Shown piece after piece: positions 1 to 5,577 of a stretch of 6,052 nucleotides of DNA. The position numbers and the translations under genes are program-made. Source of the stretch: Methanimicrococcus sp. (GTDB lineage: Archaea > Halobacteriota > Methanosarcinia > Methanosarcinales > Methanosarcinaceae); assembly GCA_009783635.1 (NCBI GenBank), contig WRDC01000084.1, positions 1 to 6,052 on the forward strand, read 5' to 3'. The notes below the pieces were generated by a model, which was not told where the DNA came from, searched no databases, and worked only from the letters and a program-made list of their open reading frames with translations. Positions within the stretch are counted from its first letter, which is position 1. Each line of letters opens with the position of its first letter.

Positions 1-37
1 TCATATAACTGTTTCGTTTTTGATTAATTAAAAGCCG

Positions 38-43
38 TTATAT
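38..43 (+). promoter_or_regulatory. Probable box A (TATA element) of radC
   Basis: TTATAT is centred about 25 bases upstream of the radC ATG at 66, and no Shine-Dalgarno sequence lies between them. This spacing would place the transcript start at or next to the ATG, giving a leaderless message. Two other genes in the window show the same arrangement, which raises confidence. The motif is short in AT-rich DNA, so it could be chance. Confidence 0.4.
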
Positions 44-65
44 CCGGCGATGACTACCGGCTACT

Positions 66-752
66 ATGTTAAAAACCGAAATTAAAATCAAAGATTACCC
101 CGCCGCCGAAAGGCCGCGCGAAAGACTGCAGAAACACGGACCTGATACACTTTCCGATGCGGAGCTTTTGGCAATCGTTCTCAGAACGGGAACAAGCGGA
201 ATGAACAGTCTCACAATGTGCCGCCATATTTTAACATCCATGAATTTAAAAGAACTCAGCCGCCGTACGATTCCTGAACTTAGCAAAATTCGGGGAATCG
301 GGCCGGCAAAAGCCTGTCAAATCGTTTCCGTTTTTGAACTGTCCCGCCGTTTGGAAACATACACGGACAAACCAAAGACGAAAGTAAGCTGCCCCGATGA
401 TATCTACCGGTTCATATATCCGAAAATCCGGGAAGAGAAGCAGGAGAAATTTATAATCATGTGCCTGGATACCAAAAACCAAATCATCTCTGATGATATC
501 ATTTTCATCGGCAGTCTGGACGCAAGTATCGTTCATCCGCGGGAAATATTCAAAACGGCGCTTTTGGCGTCAGCGGCATCCATCATTTTAATCCACAACC
601 ACCCCTCGGGAGACCCGACGCCGAGCCGCGAGGATATAATCACAACGAACCGTATTATTGAGAGCGGCAAACTCCTCGGGATTAACGTGTGGGACCATGT
701 GATTATCGGCGACGGGTGCTATATCAGTTTAAAGCAGGAAGAATATGTCTGA
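66..752 (+). CDS. radC: RadC family protein (UPF0758, JAB/MPN domain)
   Basis: This is a complete RadC-like protein of 228 residues, the usual family length. The N-terminal part (about 1-70) has the family pattern around ERPRERL and LSDAELLAIVLRTGT. A helix-hairpin-helix DNA-binding segment follows at about 72-95 (IRGIGPAKACQI). The JAB/MPN metalloprotease-like fold spans about 105-226. Its metal-site signature is intact: H177 and H179 in HNHPSGD, S187 and D190, with E127 the likely upstream glutamate. The biochemical role of RadC is unsettled: the old DNA-repair assignment in E. coli is doubtful, and metal-dependent hydrolase activity is inferred from fold only. The ATG at 66 is the only reasonable start because an in-frame TGA lies at 51-53. 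There is no Shine-Dalgarno sequence, which fits leaderless expression. The last two codons and the stop lie inside a 50-bp tandem repeat. Confidence 0.95.
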   Translation: MLKTEIKIKDYPAAERPRERLQKHGPDTLSDAELLAIVLRTGTSGMNSLTMCRHILTSMNLKELSRRTIPELSKIRGIGPAKACQIVSVFELSRRLETYTDKPKTKVSCPDDIYRFIYPKIREEKQEKFIIMCLDTKNQIISDDIIFIGSLDASIVHPREIFKTALLASAASIILIHNHPSGDPTPSREDIITTNRIIESGKLLGINVWDHVIIGDGCYISLKQEEYV

Positions 753-853
753 TTGATGTGTCTGATGAATATTCTGAGAATATTCTGATGAATTATGTCT
801 GATTGATGTGTCTGATGAATATTCTGAGAATATTCTGATGAATTATGTCTGAT
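744..853. repeat. 50-bp tandem repeat, 2.2 perfect copies
   Basis: Units 744-793 and 794-843 are identical, and 844-853 starts a third copy that stops matching at 854. The first unit begins with the radC codons Tyr-Val-stop, so the gene end is part of the repeated sequence. Each unit is itself made of degenerate short repeats around TCTGATGAAT. Each also contains the near-palindrome GAATATTCTGAGAATATTC (767-785 and 817-835), two copies of the self-complementary GAATATTC separated by three bases. The repeat is a recent, non-diverged duplication. Whether it is a 3' end element, a regulator site or simple slippage cannot be told from sequence. Confidence 0.95.
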
Positions 854-969
854 ATATTCAAACGTTCATCACAAAACGGAAAATTAAGGCTGAAAAAAAG
901 ATATAAATTAACACGAATTTCCCTTTTTGTAAAAATTTAATTCAAAAAGAGACTTTTGGCACCACATCA

Positions 970-976
970 TTTATAA
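970..976 (+). promoter_or_regulatory. Box A (TATA element) of mmp11
   Basis: TTTATAA is centred 24 bases upstream of the ATG at 997. The 20 bases before the ATG contain no Shine-Dalgarno sequence, so a leaderless transcript starting at or near 997 is likely. A second, weaker candidate (ATATAAAT at 901-908) would give a longer leader. A T5 run at 924-928 may terminate the radC transcript before this promoter. Confidence 0.55.
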
Positions 977-996
977 CAGACTATTTCTTTTAAAAA

Positions 997-1932
997 ATGA
1001 ACATGGCTGAAGGTATTTATTTGAGAGATGATCCGTATACGGTTCCTTATCAAGGCATATATGTGATATGCGATGAGAAGAATGAAAAGGCGGAAATCAT
1101 CGAACGCTCCAATTGTTACAGCGGCGCTTGCTGGTCTTTGTACCATTACGCCAAATCGCCGGCAGTGACAAGCGCTTATTCTTACGGCGAATATATGCGC
1201 TATTCCGTTAACATCGGAAAATCGCCGCTCTCTCTGAAGTCATCGGTTGCCGCGGCAGGCATTGAATCTGTTCTCTGTCTTCCCGATAATGAAGTTGAAA
1301 TTACTTATATGGGCATCGGCGGCGGCGGGATTGGCGCAACCAAATGCCGCGCGCTGGCAAAAGGCGTCAAACGTTATGAAATCACGGAAGCCGGCGGCGG
1401 AAAAACAGGCGTCGGAAAAATAATTGTTCCGCGCCGCGAACGTGTGTTGATTGCAATTGACGACACCGATTCATGTGAAGAAGGAGCCACTTGGACGCTG
1501 ACGCACAATATTGCGAAAACCGTCGGCAATGATGACGCCGTTTATTTATCGCAGGCTTTGGTTCAGCTGTTTCCGGTCCCCGAAAAAACACAAAACTGTA
1601 TGTCCGCGGTTTTGGAATTCGGTTGCGTAAGCCGGGAAGCAAAAGAAAAATTAGTGAACGATGTCAAAGACCTTCTTTTAGAATACAGCGTCAGTGAAAA
1701 CACGGGAATGCTCGTCTATTCCGGTTTTGCCGCGACCGGCGAATTAAAAGAATACAGTCATAAAGGCAGAACAGAACGCATTTTAAGAGAAACGGCGCTG
1801 GATGTCGCGAAAAAAAACCGTGTCGATGTTGTATTGGACGGAAACGGCATTATCGGCGCGTTAGCCGCTTTTTCATGGTTTTCCAAACCTTCGGACTCCG
1901 TTAAACCCGAATTTGATACAAACACCGTCTGA
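997..1932 (+). CDS. mmp11: Methanogenesis marker protein 11
   Basis: This 311-residue protein matches methanogenesis marker protein 11, a family found across methanogens whose reaction I do not know to be established. Visible landmarks are a glycine-rich segment MGIGGGGIGATKCRA (about 105-119), a second glycine loop EAGGGKTGVGK (131-141), and LIAIDDTDSCEEGATW (151-166). The IDDTD motif is shared with TiaS, the archaeal tRNA-Ile2 agmatinylcytidine synthetase, where it belongs to a nucleotide-dependent catalytic domain. The late segment DGNGIIGALAAF (281-292) also resembles TiaS. An ATP-dependent reaction is therefore a reasonable inference, but the substrate is unknown. No signal peptide or membrane segment is visible, so it should be cytoplasmic. 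The ATG at 997 is preferred over the ATG two codons later (1003) because a box A lies 24 bases upstream. The gene converges with the phosphorylase gene 52 bases downstream. Confidence 0.93.
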   Translation: MNMAEGIYLRDDPYTVPYQGIYVICDEKNEKAEIIERSNCYSGACWSLYHYAKSPAVTSAYSYGEYMRYSVNIGKSPLSLKSSVAAAGIESVLCLPDNEVEITYMGIGGGGIGATKCRALAKGVKRYEITEAGGGKTGVGKIIVPRRERVLIAIDDTDSCEEGATWTLTHNIAKTVGNDDAVYLSQALVQLFPVPEKTQNCMSAVLEFGCVSREAKEKLVNDVKDLLLEYSVSENTGMLVYSGFAATGELKEYSHKGRTERILRETALDVAKKNRVDVVLDGNGIIGALAAFSWFSKPSDSVKPEFDTNTV

Positions 1933-1984
1933 TGACGGTTAAAATAAATGCCGGCCAAATGAAAAACAAATAATCCGGCAAAAA
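1924..1984. terminator. Convergent intergenic region with two small inverted repeats
   Basis: Between the convergent stops lie two short stems. ACCGTC/GACGGT (1924-1929 with 1934-1939) has a TGAT loop and overlaps the mmp11 stop codon. TGCCGG/CCGGCA (1949-1954 with 1975-1980) encloses a 20-base loop. On the minus strand a T5 run (1984-1980) comes immediately after the phosphorylase stop, a plausible archaeal termination signal. On the plus strand the first T-rich stretches after mmp11 lie inside the phosphorylase 3' end (2008-2013, 2023-2027). The terminator reading is inferred from position and composition. Confidence 0.4.
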
Positions 1985-3016
1985 TCAAAGTTTTCCGCCG
2001 TCAATCGCTTTTTTGCATCTGCATTTTTCAACGGTACTTCCGGATTTCAAAGAACCGTCGGAAATCTTTGATGAACCTTTCGAAATCTTCTTTGAAGAAC
2101 TTTCGGAAATTCCTTTTGAAAAACCTTCGGAAATCCCTTTTGAAGAACCTTCGTAAATCCTCTTTGATGAACCTTTCGCAATCTTCTTTGAAGAACTTTC
2201 GGAAATCTGCGCCTCCAAAATACGGGCCAATTTCGAAATGATTTCAAAAACGCTTTTTCGGAGAGTCTCAACGCCGGTTTTTACCTCATCCGCCGTCACC
2301 ATATTTTGGCTGAGACCGGCCGCCGGATTGGTAATAACACATAACGACGCGTAACATAAACCGGCCTCTTTTGCCAAACACACTTCGGGAACGCCGGTCA
2401 TGCCGACAACATCGGCGAATTGCGAAAACATCAAAATTTCCGCTTTCGTTTCAAAGCGGGGACCTTCCGTACAAAGGTAAATACCCTCAGAATAAGAAAT
2501 TTTTTCATCTGACAGAACAGTTTTCAGCAGACTGCGTATATCCGTACAGTACGGATCGGTCATATCGGCATGAACCGTTTCATTGTCATAAAATGTGCCG
2601 GCTCTGTTTTTTGTAAAATCAATAAAATCATTCGGAACAAAAAACGGATAATCCGAAAATGTTTCCGGTGTCACATGAACTTCTTTGCCCCCTTTGCCCC
2701 CTTTTCTTCCCCTTTTTCCGAAGTTTTCGGACAGCGGAATGGCGCGCATCACACCGACAGAATTCACAGCCAGAACCGGCGCGCCGATTTTTTGAGCGGC
2801 TTTGATCAGAGCTCGGAAATTTATTTTGTGAGGCGGCACATGCCTTATTCCCTGATGGCGTGAAATGAAAGCAATCTCGGATGCCGGACCGACCTGAAGA
2901 GTCGAATAAGAAACAGACCCGTACGGCGTTCGAATTCTTTGAGAACGGGCGTCTTCCGGCAAAATACCGTAACCGACACCGCCAATCACCGTTAACACAA
3001 CATTTTGAAACGACAT
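1985..3016 (-). CDS. S-methyl-5'-thioinosine phosphorylase-like (MTAP/PNP family), with repeat tail
   Basis: This purine nucleoside phosphorylase of the MTAP branch would split a 5'-methylthio-nucleoside with phosphate to base and methylthioribose-1-phosphate, in salvage of SAM by-products. Family landmarks are IGGVG (11-15), SRHQGIRHVPPHKINFRA (52-69), VNSVG (84-88), FFVPNDFIDFTKNRAGTFYD (125-144), CTEGPRFETKAEI (182-194) and VVGMTGVPEVCLAKEAGLCYASL (203-225). At residues 230-234 it has NPAAG where adenosine-type enzymes have two substrate-binding aspartates. That is the pattern of 6-oxopurine (thioinosine) phosphorylases such as those described from Pseudomonas and Methanocaldococcus. Three oddities stand out. 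Val14 sits where the phosphate-binding Thr is usual. A Lys/Gly-rich insertion lies near residues 101-112. A tail of about 72 residues (271-343) follows the normal end and is built mostly of 8-residue Ser/Lys repeats. GAGGT seven bases upstream supports the ATG at 3016. The fold is secure; substrate specificity and current activity are less so. Confidence 0.9.
   Translation of the reverse strand: MSFQNVVLTVIGGVGYGILPEDARSQRIRTPYGSVSYSTLQVGPASEIAFISRHQGIRHVPPHKINFRALIKAAQKIGAPVLAVNSVGVMRAIPLSENFGKRGRKGGKGGKEVHVTPETFSDYPFFVPNDFIDFTKNRAGTFYDNETVHADMTDPYCTDIRSLLKTVLSDEKISYSEGIYLCTEGPRFETKAEILMFSQFADVVGMTGVPEVCLAKEAGLCYASLCVITNPAAGLSQNMVTADEVKTGVETLRKSVFEIISKLARILEAQISESSSKKIAKGSSKRIYEGSSKGISEGFSKGISESSSKKISKGSSKISDGSLKSGSTVEKCRCKKAIDGGKL
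2042..2206 (-). repeat. In-frame 24-bp repeat encoding the phosphorylase tail (7 units)
   Basis: Residues 271-325 are seven units of I-[SAY]-[EKD]-[GS]-[SF]-[SL]-K-x. Six are 8 residues (24 bp) and the sixth is 7 residues (21 bp), so every length change keeps the frame. Units one (2183-2206) and five (2087-2110) are identical at the DNA level, with the identity extending over 27 bases (2180-2206 and 2084-2110). This indicates recent duplication or gene-conversion-like copying within the array. The tail is Ser, Gly and Lys rich, with mixed charge and a net positive balance, and is probably disordered. It ends in a short CRCKK-containing segment outside the repeat. Confidence 0.92.
2683..2718 (-). 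repeat. Low-complexity Lys/Gly insertion tract in the phosphorylase
   Basis: This stretch encodes about residues 100-112 (KRGRKGGKGGKE). On the coding strand it has G-runs of 4, 5 and 5 bases, and a 9-base unit (GGGGGCAAA) is repeated twice. The insertion lies just before the conserved FFVPNDFIDFT segment, where related enzymes normally have only a short link. It looks like a slippage product that stayed in frame. Its homopolymer runs make it prone to length change. Confidence 0.75.
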
Positions 3017-3023
3017 GTAATTA

Positions 3024-3028
3024 ACCTC
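3024..3028 (-). promoter_or_regulatory. Ribosome binding site of the phosphorylase gene
   Basis: GAGGT on the minus strand lies seven bases upstream of the ATG at 3016, a good match to an archaeal Shine-Dalgarno sequence. It fixes the start codon. It also suggests that this message, unlike radC and mmp11, has a 5' leader. Confidence 0.7.
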
Positions 3029-3102
3029 TTAAAAAATTGCGGCCTCCGCTTCGTTCCGGTCACAATTAAAGATTCGGCGCAAATCGGAACACAGATAAAA
3101 CT

Positions 3103-3113
3103 AAAAAATATAT
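3103..3113 (-). promoter_or_regulatory. Candidate box A for the phosphorylase gene
   Basis: On the minus strand this reads ATATATTTTTT, a TATA-like element about 90 bases upstream of the ATG at 3016. Transcription starting some 25 bases downstream would give a leader of roughly 65-70 bases, consistent with the Shine-Dalgarno sequence. The surrounding DNA is AT-rich, so support is moderate at best. Confidence 0.35.
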
Positions 3114-3161
3114 GCAGGCAATTCTTTTAAAGGTTCCCGAAAAAAGCAAAAAAAAGATGTA

Positions 3162-3233
3162 TGACTCTGAATAAAAAAATATCAAAAAAATGATGCCTGA
3201 CTCTGAATAAAAAAATATCAAAAAAATGACACC
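3162..3233. repeat. 36-bp tandem repeat, two copies plus a partial
   Basis: Units 3162-3197 and 3198-3233 differ at only two positions near their ends. Each has the plan TGACTCTGAAT, A7, TATC, A7, TGA and a short end. A degenerate partial copy precedes the array at about 3148-3161 (an A-run followed by GATGTA). Two A7 tracts about one helical turn apart within each unit suggest intrinsically curved DNA. No open frame of note crosses it. Confidence 0.93.
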
Positions 3234-3253
3234 ATATTTAAAAATAAAACCTT

Positions 3254-3286
3254 AAAAAGAGGAGACGGGGTGCCGTCAGGCACCCC
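3254..3286 (-). terminator. Strong hairpin with T-run, distal terminator of the surface-protein gene
   Basis: GGGGTGCC (3267-3274) and GGCACCCC (3279-3286) form a perfect 8-bp GC-rich stem with a 4-base loop. It is the strongest hairpin seen in this AT-rich spacer. Read on the minus strand, it lies about 80 bases after the surface-protein stop and is followed within about 8 bases by a T5 run (3258-3254) and more T-rich sequence. That is the geometry of an intrinsic terminator or a 3' end stabilising structure. Confidence 0.6.
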
Positions 3287-3316
3287 TATAAACGCATACA
3301 GACTCCAAGTCAGATG

Positions 3317-3359
3317 AAAAATTGTGACCGTAGCCCGAAGGGCGAAGGGAACAATTTTT
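3317..3359 (-). terminator. Nested inverted repeat just after the surface-protein stop
   Basis: A 9-bp AT stem (AAAAATTGT at 3317-3325 with ACAATTTTT at 3351-3359) encloses an inner GCCC-GAA-GGGC hairpin (3333-3343). Read on the minus strand it starts six bases past the stop codon and its 3' arm ends in a T5 run, so it can serve as the first terminator. The GC-rich core differs in composition from its surroundings and could be a copy of a dispersed element. Confidence 0.5.
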
Positions 3360-3365
3360 TTGCAA

Positions 3366-5288
3366 TTACACGCGCCTGCGGATATAATTCCACATGAACA
3401 TACCGGACACGAGAACGACCAATATGGAGAACATGGATAAGTGACCCTGAAGCGATTCAATGACTGTTGAAAGGCTCGGAATCGGGGGATTCGGGTGAAC
3501 CGAATTATTCTGTTCGGAACTGTCTGATCCGTTGGTTCTTCCCAAAATGACGGCGGATCGGCCGGTGCCGGACGAAGAAGAGCCGGCAGTGACAGGTACA
3601 TTGGGGTTTTCACCGTTGTCGCCCGAGGGGTCGTCGCCCGAAACAGGGCCGCTGCCCAAAACAGTGACCACGGCAAACGGGGAGAAACTTGTTGTTTCGG
3701 CTGTGACAATATAATAAGCGCTTTCCGGGTCATCGGCAATAGTAAGCTTCAGTTCCTCTAATACTTGCTGTCCGTTGGTTTCAACGGCGTGGAAAACCTT
3801 TAACTCATCTTTTGCAACAGCAACGCTGTTGATCTGCTTGGGGACCAAAAAGACCAAGGAAACCGTTTCACCCATATCGGAAAGATATTGGTTCACACTG
3901 TCCTTGCTTTTGCCGAAATTGATATCAACGAATAAATGGACGAAGACGTCGGAGTCTTCCAAAAGATTTTCGGAATCGAAGTCCTTCAAGGTACCGCGAT
4001 CCAAATCACCGATTAAAACGGTGGCAGCGCTCAAAAGTGAAGACATTCCTTCCGGGAAGGCCATGGAGGATAAAGTCGGATTCTTGGGTTCCGGATTGCT
4101 TGAGACGGGAACATGGAATTCTCCGTTTGGCAGCAGGTAACCCTTCTCACTCATTGAAATATGGACGCCTTCCAGCTCAAAAACGAACAGAACGGCTGCC
4201 TCTTCATAATCTCTTGAAGAACTGCTCGGATAAAACATGAATGTAACGTTGGGCGATTCCATCAAATCATCGTACAGTAATGAAAGGTCGGTAAACGTTA
4301 CAATGTGTTGGAAACCGGTGTTCACGTCCGAACCCGAATTACCTGTATTACCCGAATTGCCCGGATTTCCCGGCGTACCTTGATTACCCGGAGTGCCCGG
4401 ACTCGCAGGGTCTGAACCTTCCGCGTTGTTTGTGATAATGTTCAAGTAGTCGGCAGCTTCCCGAGGTTCGCCATTAATGAAAAGAACCCATTTCAAATCT
4501 TCAGCGCACGATCCTTTCTCCGCGCCTCCCGAATTCCCATACATATCGCTATCAGGGTCATGTTCCGGACAAATGAAAAGACTGCCGATGCTGACATCTT
4601 GAGAATCGGACAGATTAACCGAATAAACCATTTGCTGAGGCATAAATACCGTGCCGTAATCATATGTCTCGGGCCGGAAGCCGGTAAACCAATAAACCGA
4701 CCGGAGATAATTGTTGTCAAAACGGTAAATCAACTCATGGTCCGCCATTTTCTCAAAAATATCCTCATCAAATGATGTGAAGAAGCCGACGTCATAATTG
4801 TAATAACCCGATGAACCGACACCGACTCTGTCACTGTAAATCGGATAAAAAACGGTTTTGATATCGTCATCGGATGAAGGAGACAAGAAATATTTATCAA
4901 AGGTGAGATAACGTAAACTCTCATTAATTCTTAACGAAAATGAATGAGCATCACCGGCAGTCTTTGAAGTGTCAAAAGAATAGGTATTACCGTTCTCAGA
5001 AAACTCAATCTCTTCACCAAAAGCCATTTTTGAACCGGTGTCAACGCTGAAATTGAGGAGATAATTAAAAATGGCAGTGACATTGGATCCGGAGATGTAA
5101 ATAAATTCCTGATTCTCCTGTGAGGCACGGCTCAAACCAATATAAGAATAAGAATAACTCAAATCAGCCGTGTCAATAGAATCATCTGCCGATGTGATTC
5201 CGGGGAAGATAATTGAACAAAAAAGAACAATAAGAAGACAATAAACTCCCGCTTTGGAAACAAATTGAGTATTATTGCTGGAAGACAT
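3366..5288 (-). CDS. Secreted surface protein with C-terminal membrane anchor, function unknown
   Basis: I do not recognise a named family for the whole 640-residue protein. It starts with a Sec signal peptide (Lys12, hydrophobic core about 14-30, cleavage likely after ITSA at 34). A first acidic, aromatic-rich extracellular region follows to about 290, with two cysteines (241, 261). A collagen-like linker (298-319) leads to a second region ending in TTSFSPFAVVTVLG (532-545), a type of ending I associate with methanogen surface beta-domains. A Ser/Gly/Asn stalk (546-596) leads to one membrane helix (about 617-636) and a basic RRRV end, so the bulk faces outside. Several N-glycosylation sequons are present (for example NVT, NES, NGS). 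A GTG at 5315 is in frame, but the ATG at 5288 gives a normal signal peptide and has a GTGAT ribosome-binding match. The gene is flanked by its own promoter and terminators. Adhesion or cell-envelope roles are guesses. Confidence 0.85.
   Translation of the reverse strand: MSSSNNTQFVSKAGVYCLLIVLFCSIIFPGITSADDSIDTADLSYSYSYIGLSRASQENQEFIYISGSNVTAIFNYLLNFSVDTGSKMAFGEEIEFSENGNTYSFDTSKTAGDAHSFSLRINESLRYLTFDKYFLSPSSDDDIKTVFYPIYSDRVGVGSSGYYNYDVGFFTSFDEDIFEKMADHELIYRFDNNYLRSVYWFTGFRPETYDYGTVFMPQQMVYSVNLSDSQDVSIGSLFICPEHDPDSDMYGNSGGAEKGSCAEDLKWVLFINGEPREAADYLNIITNNAEGSDPASPGTPGNQGTPGNPGNSGNTGNSGSDVNTGFQHIVTFTDLSLLYDDLMESPNVTFMFYPSSSSRDYEEAAVLFVFELEGVHISMSEKGYLLPNGEFHVPVSSNPEPKNPTLSSMAFPEGMSSLLSAATVLIGDLDRGTLKDFDSENLLEDSDVFVHLFVDINFGKSKDSVNQYLSDMGETVSLVFLVPKQINSVAVAKDELKVFHAVETNGQQVLEELKLTIADDPESAYYIVTAETTSFSPFAVVTVLGSGPVSGDDPSGDNGENPNVPVTAGSSSSGTGRSAVILGRTNGSDSSEQNNSVHPNPPIPSLSTVIESLQGHLSMFSILVVLVSGMFMWNYIRRRV
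4335..4397 (-). repeat. Collagen-like Gly-X-Y linker, seven triplets
   Basis: Residues 298-318 of the surface protein read GTP GNQ GTP GNP GNS GNT GNS, a perfect Gly-X-Y series followed by another Gly. At DNA level it is a degenerate short repeat. Seven triplets are probably too few for a stable triple helix alone, so a flexible hinge between the two extracellular regions is more likely. Array length could vary between strains. Confidence 0.85.
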
Positions 5289-5291
5289 TAA

Positions 5292-5307
5292 ATCACTTGA
5301 CACTTGA
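5292..5307 (-). promoter_or_regulatory. Ribosome binding site and 7-bp duplication before the surface-protein ATG
   Basis: On the minus strand TCAAGTG occurs twice in tandem (5307-5294), and the second copy continues into AAGTGAT. GTGAT ends three bases before the ATG at 5288. Aligned to the 16S 3' end this puts the core Shine-Dalgarno position at normal spacing. A 7-bp tandem duplication would shift the frame of anything translated from the upstream GTG, a mild argument that this stretch is untranslated leader. Confidence 0.45.
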
Positions 5308-5419
5308 CAATGCACTGCTTACTTATTTACATCTACAAATTGCAGTTGAATCAAAATAAATGGATTAACCGAGCATATGGTAAACTCTGAAGAGTATACT
5401 ATGAAGAGTAGTTGTTATA

Positions 5420-5430
5420 AGTATATAAAG
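5420..5430 (-). promoter_or_regulatory. Candidate box A for the surface-protein gene
   Basis: On the minus strand CTTTATATACT matches the archaeal TATA consensus very well. Transcription starting about 25 bases downstream would give a leader of about 110 bases before the ATG at 5288. That leader would include two direct copies of TGAAGAGTA (5388-5396 and 5402-5410). A weaker, closer TATA-like element (TGTAAATAAGTAA, about 5322-5334) would give a leader of about 14 bases. I cannot decide between them. Confidence 0.45.
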
Positions 5431-5434
5431 TTTA

Positions 5435-5577
5435 TCAATAGTATATCAAAAGATTTTTGAAACATTAATTATACAAAAATATCAATAATATAATTTCATA
5501 AATAATAATTACAATAATATTAGCAATGTTATTAATGTCCGTATTAATAAAATTTTTAATATTACTATTCAAAGATA
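5435..5577. other. Extremely AT-rich intergenic spacer with an inverted repeat
   Basis: This stretch, between the surface-gene promoter and the DUF1294 stop, is almost entirely A and T and holds no credible gene. An exact inverted repeat TTATTAAT/ATTAATAA (5529-5536 with 5543-5550) around a GTCCGT loop lies about 30 bases beyond the DUF1294 stop and may help end that transcript. No clear poly-T terminator is seen. Confidence 0.6.

Larger units (their letters stand above)
3017..3365. other. 349-bp intergenic region, no gene
   Basis: No credible coding sequence lies here; the open frame on the minus strand is a shadow extending from the surface-protein gene. Reading from the phosphorylase side, the region holds its ribosome-binding site and candidate promoter, then about 50 bases of A-rich sequence. 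A 36-bp tandem repeat and two hairpins just downstream of the surface-protein stop follow. Confidence 0.8.

Noticed and set aside
753..853. C/D box guide RNA: the 50-bp repeat has several TGATGA and CTGA boxes.
   Set aside because: Gaps between the candidate boxes are only 5-8 bases, too short for guide sequences. The boxes arise from internal short repeats, and no flanking terminal stem is seen.
744..853. CRISPR array (also considered for 3162-3233 and 5991-6052).
   Set aside because: Copies are directly adjacent with no unique spacers, and no cas genes are nearby.
2047..2271. Arg/Lys/Phe-rich open frame on the minus strand.
   Set aside because: It is a shifted-frame shadow of the 24-bp repeat in the phosphorylase tail. 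Its regularity is inherited from the DNA repeat.
2683..2718. G-quadruplex on the phosphorylase coding strand.
   Set aside because: Only three runs of four or more G are present; a fourth is lacking.
3218..3739. 173-residue open frame on the minus strand crossing the hairpins.
   Set aside because: It overlaps the surface-protein gene in another frame, has no family features, and runs through the terminator structures and repeat.
5289..5315. GTG start of the surface protein at 5315, adding nine residues.
   Set aside because: The ATG at 5288 gives a normal signal peptide and has a GTGAT ribosome-binding match. The intervening DNA contains a frame-shifting 7-bp duplication.
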